Positions 6,504 to 11,086 of a stretch of DNA of 11,086 nucleotides are shown here, piece by piece. Source of the stretch: Pedosphaera sp. (GTDB lineage Bacteria; Verrucomicrobiota; Verrucomicrobiia; Limisphaerales; UBA9464); NCBI GenBank assembly GCA_009695405.1, contig SIAZ01000114.1, positions 1 through 11,086 of the forward strand. Reading direction: 5' to 3'. The translations under genes were made by a program, and so were the position numbers. Positions within the stretch are counted from its first letter, which is position 1. Each line of letters opens with the position of its first letter. The notes under the pieces were generated by a model that did no database searches, was not told the DNA's origin, and saw only the letters and a program-made list of their open reading frames with translations.

Positions 6504-7411
6504 CGAGTGGGCTGAGCTCGTTTATCCATTTGATTCTGAGCCCATTCAGCAACAGCGGACAGAGGGCAGGCTAGGAGTAAGCCAGCGATCACATCGATGA
6601 GATAATGATAGCGTCCATAAACGGTTCCAAGACAGAGAAGCACTACAGCAAGACATTGAATCCAGCGAATTCTTAGCTTTTGACGAAATGCTTCCCTTAG
6701 AACAAGGCAAGCTATCAGAACATGTGAGCTAGGAAACGCGCCACCTTGACCTTCGAACCAAGTGTAAAGAAAAGCCATTAGATGAGCGAAAGGACCCGCT
6801 TGAGATGATGCGGGCATTGGTTTGACGGTGGTAAGTTCCAGCGAAGTAAGAACTTCTACAGAAAGCCCACCGAGATCGAGAATTCTAGGTCCAACAACCG
6901 GGAGCAGAATAAACATCGCGTAGCAGCTATAAAAGACGGCGGCGAGCGTGCCTAAGAAACGGTGTGCCGCTGGTCTATCCCGCTTTATTAACCATAATCC
7001 CATTCCGAGAATCATTAGGTAGAACGAGAAATAGGCCGCATAAAGAAGTTCAGCGAAAAATGTGTTCGGGATCCATTCCACGAAAGCAAAGCTGGGTTGT
7101 ATACCGAACCAAAGGAGTTCGTGTTGAAGGAACCAAGGGTCCAGAGTTTGGGTGAAGATCGCGTGGTTGAGGCTTTCACTTTCTCGATAAAGCAACAAAA
7201 GGAGAGGGAAACAGTAGAGTTCTCGGATCCAATCGAAGAATCTGTTTGGGGGCTTTCGATTGAGCCAAAGAATTCCGGCAGCCAAGGCCAAATGGAGGGC
7301 AAGCCACCCCACCCAATAGCGCGACGCGGATTGCTGTGCACCCAACAAAATCAGGGTCACAAAACCTAAGTAGATCAGAGTGACGAGATCAACGAATCGG
7401 AGGCGTGACAT
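6500..7411 (-). CDS. PAP2-superfamily membrane phosphatase/transferase (PAP2_3-like)
   Basis: With ATG 7411 the protein has 303 residues. About six or more hydrophobic segments are visible (for example 10-25, 34-50, 66-75, 119-141, 154-171, 253-265, 271-287), so it is an inner-membrane protein. The C-terminal half carries the PAP2 motifs: GGAFPSSH (223-230) with H230, and YGRYHYLID (265-273) with H269 and D273. These catalyse phosphate-ester transfer or hydrolysis on lipid substrates through a histidine intermediate. The layout, with a long N-terminal membrane part before PSSH, resembles the PAP2_3 group that includes inositol-phosphorylceramide synthases. An in-frame TTG at 7474 would add 21 mostly polar residues; ATG 7411 is preferred because it directly precedes the first hydrophobic segment. 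The substrate cannot be read from sequence. It is convergent with the YghO-like gene. Confidence 0.83.
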   Translation of the reverse strand: MSRLRFVDLVTLIYLGFVTLILLGAQQSASRYWVGWLALHLALAAGILWLNRKPPNRFFDWIRELYCFPLLLLLYRESESLNHAIFTQTLDPWFLQHELLWFGIQPSFAFVEWIPNTFFAELLYAAYFSFYLMILGMGLWLIKRDRPAAHRFLGTLAAVFYSCYAMFILLPVVGPRILDLGGLSVEVLTSLELTTVKPMPASSQAGPFAHLMAFLYTWFEGQGGAFPSSHVLIACLVLREAFRQKLRIRWIQCLAVVLLCLGTVYGRYHYLIDVIAGLLLACPLSAVAEWAQNQMDKRAQPTR

Positions 7412-7491
7412 CGTGCAGAGGAGAATGCGATGAATATCTTTGTGAGCGCCAGTCTGGTTCTCAGTTTCCGACAATGTTGATAACGGGGTAA

Positions 7492-7620
7492 GCGGGCCAG
7501 TGCAGTAACGGAGATCGGAAACGATTGTTTGAGAAGCAGCATCTGGATCGTTTCTTCGATCGTCAGAAACTGAATTTGAAGGATGCCCTAGAGGCGATTG
7601 CTAGCCACTGCCGTCTTTAA
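7492..7620 (+). pseudogene. Possible 3' remnant of a coding sequence
   Basis: Between the PAP2 and DUF5722 genes, the plus frame from 7492 is open to a TAA at 7618-7620. It reads KRLFEKQHLDRFFDRQKL (from about 7519) and ends ALEAIASHCRL. The residue mix is amphipathic and protein-like, but there is no ATG; a TTG at 7525 is the only usable start and would give about 31 residues. I do not recognise it. It may be the tail of a lost gene or a chance frame. The rest of the 7412-7689 interval shows only a short hairpin (TGCCG at 7609-7613 with CGGCA at 7622-7626). Confidence 0.3.
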
Positions 7621-7689
7621 TCGGCAAGCCTGACGGTCCCAAATCAAAAGGCTACTAAAATTAACCTCCTCCTGATAACGATTTAAAAC

Positions 7690-8979
7690 TCAGGGACTCT
7701 GAGCGGTCCAGTTCGGAATTCCAATAAGAGGCAAGGCGAACGCAAAAGCAGAGTCGCGATCGGCGGTATCGGCTTTAAGGAAGACTTCATAAATTCGTTT
7801 GCGATGCTCAGGTGTACAGATCGAACGCGGCGTGTGGGTCCAAAGACCCAAATTGAGACCGCCTTCGGCAGAGTGATCGACGTGGCGATGGAGAATAAAA
7901 GAGTCAATTGCATCAAGTCGTTGCACTTGCATCCAAGCATAACAATAAGCAGCCGCTTGAATCGTTTCTCCATCAGGCCCGCTCGGCGTATGAAAGCCTT
8001 GTTCGCTCAGAATGACCCGTCGTTGACGTCCCTTGTGGTGCAATTCTGGTCGGTTGAGGAAGTCAGGCAGAGTTTGTAGATTCCGAAAAGTGATCCGAGG
8101 TGTCGTTTTCCAGTCGGGTGTCGCTGTCTTGTCGTTCCAGGTACGGGGTTCAAATAAGTTTTCTGGATAAGGATGAAAGGCAATATGGCAGTCAAAATCA
8201 CCTTGCTCACGCGACCGTTGGGCGAAACGTTCAAGAAAAGGGCGAGCCGGAAATGCTTCCCCCTCACTTCCGCCGGGATAGCGAATATTCCAGTGGTGTT
8301 CGAGTGATAAAAAAACGCGTGCTTCCGCTGAATAGCTCCGCACTGCAGTGTGGGTTAACCGGACCGTTCGGAGGTAATCTTCACAAAAAGATTCTGCGCT
8401 GACCTGACCCATATTGCACCAAAACCAGTGTGAATTGACCTCATTACCCACAATCCAATTCCATACACGCCCAAACTCATTGTCGGGTCTTGACCATCTC
8501 GCAGCAAGGAAACTGATGGCCGCGCTGTAGGCCTCGCGTCCTTCTGCGGTCACAGTGTTAAAGGCGGATAGGTGGTTGGGGCATTTGGGGTTGTAGCTGG
8601 GATGCTGGAGAATTCGGCGGACTTCGGGGACTGCAGATTCATAGTTGAGAAGAATAAGAGAGACTAGGACTCCGCGATCAGACAGCGGTTTGATGTGGCG
8701 ATCTAGCTCTTCAACGTAGTTACGATGGAAGTGGTAAATTTGGGCCCCCTGTTTCCAAGAAAAATTCCCGGAGGCTGCGTGAGGATCCAGTAATTGCGAT
8801 AGATTGAAATTAAGCGCTGCATGTTTTACTCCGAGTTGAAGGGCGTCATCGACCATCTGCACCTGAAGACCTTTTTTTGAAGAAACCATCGGATAGGCAA
8901 CTGTATTGATTTCGGAGCGTCCTCGGGTAGAGAGGAGGATAACTAGAAGAGCAATGAAGCGAAATCCTTTGAAAAGCAC
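7690..8979 (-). CDS. DUF5722 exported glycoside-hydrolase-like protein
   Basis: The 429-residue product starts with GTG at 8979 and a signal peptide (MLFKGFRFIALLVILLSTRG, cut near residue 22). The rest matches my memory of DUF5722, a TIM-barrel family related to glycoside hydrolases. Key segments are KKGLQVQMVDDALQLGVKHA (35-54), ALNFNLSQLLD (55-65), VWNWIVGNEVNSHWFW (172-187), FHPYPENLFEPRTW (268-281), VILSEQGFHT (322-331), AAAYCYAWM (342-350) and LHRHVDHSAEGGLNLGLW (363-380). E180 in GNEV and E326 in SEQGFH fall where clan GH-A enzymes carry the acid/base and nucleophile, so retaining glycosidase activity is a fair inference. The substrate is unknown. No better start is visible: there is no ATG before residue 31, and AAGG lies too close to the GTG to be a normal binding site. 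It is divergent from a LamG-like lipoprotein gene, 134 bases away. Confidence 0.83.
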   Translation of the reverse strand: MLFKGFRFIALLVILLSTRGRSEINTVAYPMVSSKKGLQVQMVDDALQLGVKHAALNFNLSQLLDPHAASGNFSWKQGAQIYHFHRNYVEELDRHIKPLSDRGVLVSLILLNYESAVPEVRRILQHPSYNPKCPNHLSAFNTVTAEGREAYSAAISFLAARWSRPDNEFGRVWNWIVGNEVNSHWFWCNMGQVSAESFCEDYLRTVRLTHTAVRSYSAEARVFLSLEHHWNIRYPGGSEGEAFPARPFLERFAQRSREQGDFDCHIAFHPYPENLFEPRTWNDKTATPDWKTTPRITFRNLQTLPDFLNRPELHHKGRQRRVILSEQGFHTPSGPDGETIQAAAYCYAWMQVQRLDAIDSFILHRHVDHSAEGGLNLGLWTHTPRSICTPEHRKRIYEVFLKADTADRDSAFAFALPLIGIPNWTAQSP

Positions 8980-9113
8980 CTTGAGGCGACGTGAGGAAGG
9001 TTAGAAAACTTCACAGATAAATAGAAGATTTGCTCACCGGCCTCGGCGATCTCTGTTCAAATTTGATCAATCTGAAACTTCCTCAAAGTTGATAATCCAA
9101 TTAACCTCAGCAG

Positions 9114-9977
9114 ATGGTCCGTTTACTTGTTCTAGCCGTCACCGTTTTCCTAATCGGTTGTTCTTCTCTACAGCCTCAACATCGGTTGGCCTCGGCTTTA
9201 GTTTTCCATGCCCCATTTGATCAATCGGCTGACGCTGTCCTCGGCACGGGCGATCGGCGCATTCAGACTGGACCCAGTTGGGGGCCTCCACGCAGTAGTC
9301 ATCCGGGGTTACCGAATGAAGGCACAGTCTCAGTAAAGCCAAACGAGGGGCGTTACGGTGGTGCTCTTTATTTTTCCAAAAAGATCCCTCAGATGGTCGG
9401 ATTTCGAGTGCCGGGCAATATGCCTTTTCGCACCAATAATTGGTCTGGTTCAATTAGTTTTTGGTTAAAGGTCAGTCCGGATGAGGATTTGGAACCAGGC
9501 TATTGCGATGTCATCCAAGTAACTTCTAAGGGATGGGATGACGCCTCACTTTTTGTAGAGTTTACCAAGGATGAAAAACCCCGGGAAATGCGCCTTGGTG
9601 TCTACGCCGATAAAGCGGTTTGGAATCCCGGCAATCGAGACTGGGGAACCATTCCTCTAGGGAAAAAGCCCCTAGCTCGAGTGGAAAGTCCACCCTTTCG
9701 TCGGGATCGTTGGACCCATGTCGCCTTTACTTGGGATCATTTTAATACGGGGCATCCAGACGGGGTCTGTCGGCTGTATTTGGATGGCGTCCCGATGGGT
9801 ACAATTTCGGCCCGTGAACAGACCTTTCATTGGGATTTGTCAGAAGCGGTCATGATGCTGGGCCTAGCCTATACCGGTTGGATGGATGATCTTTCGGTTT
9901 TCGACCGAGCTTTAACACCTAATGAAGTGCAAGTGTTGTACGCTTTAGTTGGAGGTGCCTCAGGATTGCGAAAGTAG
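9114..9977 (+). CDS. LamG-like (concanavalin-fold) lipoprotein
   Basis: The 287-residue protein begins MVRLLVLAVTVFLIGC, a lipoprotein signal with lipobox LIGC and acylated cysteine C16, so it should be anchored in a membrane facing the periplasm or cell surface. The remainder looks like a LamG/concanavalin-like lectin domain: LVFHAPFD (29-36), GRYGGALYFSK (79-89), WSGSISFWLKV (110-120), DRWTHVAFTWDH (198-209), CRLYLDGVPMGT (219-230) and WMDDLSVFDRALTPNEVQVL (256-275). These are the hallmark beta-strands of the family (inner FWLK, WTHVAFTW, LYLDG, DDLSVFDRAL). Carbohydrate binding is likely but no ligand can be named. It is divergent from the DUF5722 gene, which fits a carbohydrate-handling pair. 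The upstream GATAAT (9091-9096) could be a -10 element but lacks a convincing -35. Confidence 0.82.
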   Translation: MVRLLVLAVTVFLIGCSSLQPQHRLASALVFHAPFDQSADAVLGTGDRRIQTGPSWGPPRSSHPGLPNEGTVSVKPNEGRYGGALYFSKKIPQMVGFRVPGNMPFRTNNWSGSISFWLKVSPDEDLEPGYCDVIQVTSKGWDDASLFVEFTKDEKPREMRLGVYADKAVWNPGNRDWGTIPLGKKPLARVESPPFRRDRWTHVAFTWDHFNTGHPDGVCRLYLDGVPMGTISAREQTFHWDLSEAVMMLGLAYTGWMDDLSVFDRALTPNEVQVLYALVGGASGLRK

Positions 9978-10018
9978 ACCGAATTTCGACTGATCTGAGA
10001 TTTATTGTTGGGGTCACT

Positions 10019-10573
10019 ATGGAAGTAATTATCGATACAGCTTCAGGCCCTTGGGGCGATGCCACAGCCACTTTTTCGATCGATCGCATTTTTCGCTACC
10101 GTTTGACTCGCGTTTGGAAAGCCTCCGCGCCAAGGGTAAACTTTCTAATGCTCAATCCCAGCACGGCTGATGCGTTTCAATTGGATCCAACCAATCGCCG
10201 TTGCATGGGATTTGCCCGTGACTGGGGTTATGGAGGTGCTGAAATCACTAATATTTTCGCCTATCGGACCACCGATCCACGAGGTCTTAAGACGGTGGGC
10301 GATCCAGTAGGAAGTGGAAATGACGCGGCCATTCTAGCTGCAGCAAAGGAGGCTGACTTAGTCGTCGCCGCTTGGGGATTGCACGCTACATTTTTACGGC
10401 GTGGTGCGTTTGTGCGCCGGTTTCTCCTCGATGCAGGGATCCGATTATCTGTGCTGCGCTTAACCAAGGATGGGCATCCAGGGCATCCGCTCTATGTGCC
10501 AGGGGACCTTACTCCAGTAGTTTGGTCCCTAGACCAAACCCCGAAAGGAAAAACGCTCAGACTTCGAGCTTAA
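10019..10573 (+). CDS. DUF1643 protein
   Basis: The 184-residue product carries the motifs of DUF1643: FLMLNPSTADAFQLDPTNRR (42-61), RDWGYGGAEITNIFAYRTTD (67-86), GNDAAI (100-105), VVAAWG (115-120) and LTKDGHPGHPLYV (148-160). It is near the usual length of about 150-190 residues. There is no signal peptide or membrane segment. No biochemical function is known to me; the family is often found in variable or phage-related neighbourhoods. ATG 10019 is preceded by GGGG about six bases upstream, which may serve as a weak ribosome binding site. It lies 41 bases after the LamG lipoprotein gene on the same strand and before the insertion sequence end, and no terminator is seen on either side. Confidence 0.85.
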   Translation: MEVIIDTASGPWGDATATFSIDRIFRYRLTRVWKASAPRVNFLMLNPSTADAFQLDPTNRRCMGFARDWGYGGAEITNIFAYRTTDPRGLKTVGDPVGSGNDAAILAAAKEADLVVAAWGLHATFLRRGAFVRRFLLDAGIRLSVLRLTKDGHPGHPLYVPGDLTPVVWSLDQTPKGKTLRLRA

Positions 10574-10943
10574 GGCGATAGAAATTCATTGATGATACCC
10601 CAAATTTTGGCCACCACACCGCACACAAACCAAAGAAGATCGCCACCTTAAGAAACGAAAAAGCACAGCGGGCCTAATTCCAAGTGCTTCGTTCGATCCC
10701 AGACTGGGAATGAGTTAGGCCGACTTACTTTCAGCCAATGCGCAACCCCTACTTATCTTCCAACCAACGTGCAACGCATCGAAAAACAGAATTAAGTTTC
10801 GAAACTCGGAGCGATTTCTGCCCCTCCTTGATAACCGCAGATGCAGACACGTTTGTATCGCGGTCAAACCGATTCAGTCGGTTGAAATACAGAAAAAGGC
10901 CCCCAAGACTCACTGACAAAAAACCGTTGGAGGCACGTACGAA
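10574..10943. other. 370-base stretch with no convincing gene but several inverted repeats
   Basis: Between DUF1643 and the insertion-sequence end I find no gene with recognisable similarity on either strand. The stretch has a cluster of inverted repeats at 10658-10721 and a small hairpin AACCGA/TCGGTT (10867-10872 with 10878-10883, loop TTCAG). On the minus strand a short open stretch ends GIINEFLSP with TAA at 10572-10570, overlapping the DUF1643 stop by three bases; it has no ATG. The composition of readable but broken frames on the minus strand could mean a decayed gene or a dispersed repeat. Confidence 0.5.
10658..10721. repeat. Nested and interlocking inverted repeats
   Basis: GGCCTAA (10671-10677) pairs with TTAGGCC (10715-10721), extended by TTCC/GGAA; inside lies TCCCA (10697-10701) with TGGGA (10705-10709). 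A second pair, AAGCAC (10661-10666) and GTGCTT (10684-10689), crosses the first. On the minus strand this second stem is followed by TTTTT (10662-10658), so it resembles a terminator read leftward. The two long pairings cannot both form as simple stems; they are either alternatives or a pseudoknot. Confidence 0.5.
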
Positions 10944-11063
10944 TTGACTCAAAAAGAATGTTACCGAAGGCGAGGTGAAATGGTTTGAGGAAACCATACG
11001 TTGACTCAAAAAGGGTGTTACCGAGCTATGGACACCAAAATGAGTCAAAAAACACGAACCGAG
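10944..11063 (+). repeat. Tandemly arranged direct repeats at the insertion-sequence end
   Basis: Copy 1 (10944-10967) and copy 2 (11001-11024) are 24 bases long and differ at only two adjacent positions: both begin TTGACTCAAAAAG and end TGTTACCGA. A degenerate third copy (11042-11063) has GAGTCAAAAAACACG and ends ACCGAG, lying inside the start of the coding region. Between copies 1 and 2 is a 6-bp inverted repeat, TGGTTT/AAACCA (10981-10986 with 10991-10996, loop GAGG). These are likely transposase binding sites. Confidence 0.7.
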
Positions 11064-11086
11064 GTGCTGGCCAAGAGGCGTGATCG
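11028..11086 (+). CDS. Probable transposase/integrase, N-terminal fragment cut by the window edge
   Basis: ATG at 11028 (or the in-frame ATG at 11040) opens a frame reading MDTKMSQKTRTEVLAKRRDR to the edge. The basic, helix-prone start is like that of rve-type integrases of insertion sequences in Verrucomicrobia and Planctomycetes, as far as I can recall. Only 19 complete codons are available, so the call rests mainly on position directly inside the terminal repeats. The start codon choice is open: the second ATG follows closely and gives the more familiar MSQKTR beginning. Confidence 0.5.
   Translation, partial: MDTKMSQKTRTEVLAKRRD

Larger units (their letters stand above)
10944..11086 (+). 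mobile_element. Left end of an insertion sequence, cut by the window edge
   Basis: Two near-identical direct repeats lie just before a gene start with a transposase-like N-terminus, which is the layout of insertion-sequence ends that use multiple terminal repeats (as in IS21-type elements). The outer boundary is probably close to 10944, the start of the first repeat. The element's right end and target duplication are outside the window, so the family is not settled. Confidence 0.6.

Noticed and set aside
10690..10710. TTCGATC, resembling the T-loop of a tRNA
   Set aside because: The flanking bases do not form a T-stem and no acceptor stem, anticodon arm or CCA end can be placed, so neither a tRNA nor a clear tRNA-derived attachment site is supported.
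10830..10860. AACCGCAGATGCAGACACG, reminiscent of a common intergenic repeat motif
   Set aside because: One short partial match is not enough to call a repeat family without a genome-wide search.
10749..11048. A 99-codon open frame on the minus strand
   Set aside because: It begins inside the transposase gene, runs back through the insertion-sequence repeats and shows no recognisable family; it is best explained as chance openness or a shadow.

Overview
The window looks like chromosomal DNA of a member of the Verrucomicrobiota (Verrucomicrobia). Four things point that way: a 51-residue basic protein (861-1016) of the type found in Verrucomicrobia and Chlamydiae; an exported VGYI-type protein next to a PEP-CTERM protein (3892-5152); a DUF5722 exported protein; and mostly weak or absent Shine-Dalgarno sequences, common in this phylum. 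Phylum is assigned with fair confidence; genus cannot be given. No rRNA, tRNA or CRISPR array was found.

Layout. The left edge (1-181, minus) holds the first 60 codons of a DUF4338 protein, a family seen in transposase-like genes and in the DruA protein of Druantia defence systems. Next to it on the same strand is a MEKHLA (PAS-like) protein (224-760). A rightward housekeeping block follows: the small basic protein, a hairpin, an RluB/RsuA-type pseudouridine synthase (1095-1817), an exported protein with two bacterial SH3 domains (1852-2823), and folD (2887-3762). A good sigma70-like promoter then precedes a two-gene exported unit, the VGYI-type protein and the PEP-CTERM protein, which ends at a clear intrinsic terminator (5171-5202). 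These two genes show the codon choice of highly expressed genes.

The middle holds two convergent genes whose stop codons overlap by 4 bases: a YghO-like GNAT-fold acyltransferase (5352-6503, plus) and a multi-spanning PAP2-superfamily phosphatase/transferase (6500-7411, minus). Together they suggest lipid acylation and headgroup chemistry, possibly ceramide-like lipids; this is inference. A possible coding remnant (7492-7620) precedes a DUF5722 glycoside-hydrolase-like exported protein (7690-8979, minus), which is divergent from a LamG-like lipoprotein (9114-9977, plus). A DUF1643 protein (10019-10573) follows.

The right end (10574-11086) is a roughly 370-base stretch with no convincing gene but notable inverted repeats, then the left end of an insertion sequence: two near-identical 24-bp direct repeats, a third degenerate copy, and the first 19 complete codons of a probable transposase. 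The window is therefore ordinary chromosome with mobile or defence-type genes cut off at both edges. No complete new defence system is visible; the most interesting candidates are the YghO/PAP2 pair, the exported gene pair, and the structured non-coding stretch beside the insertion sequence.
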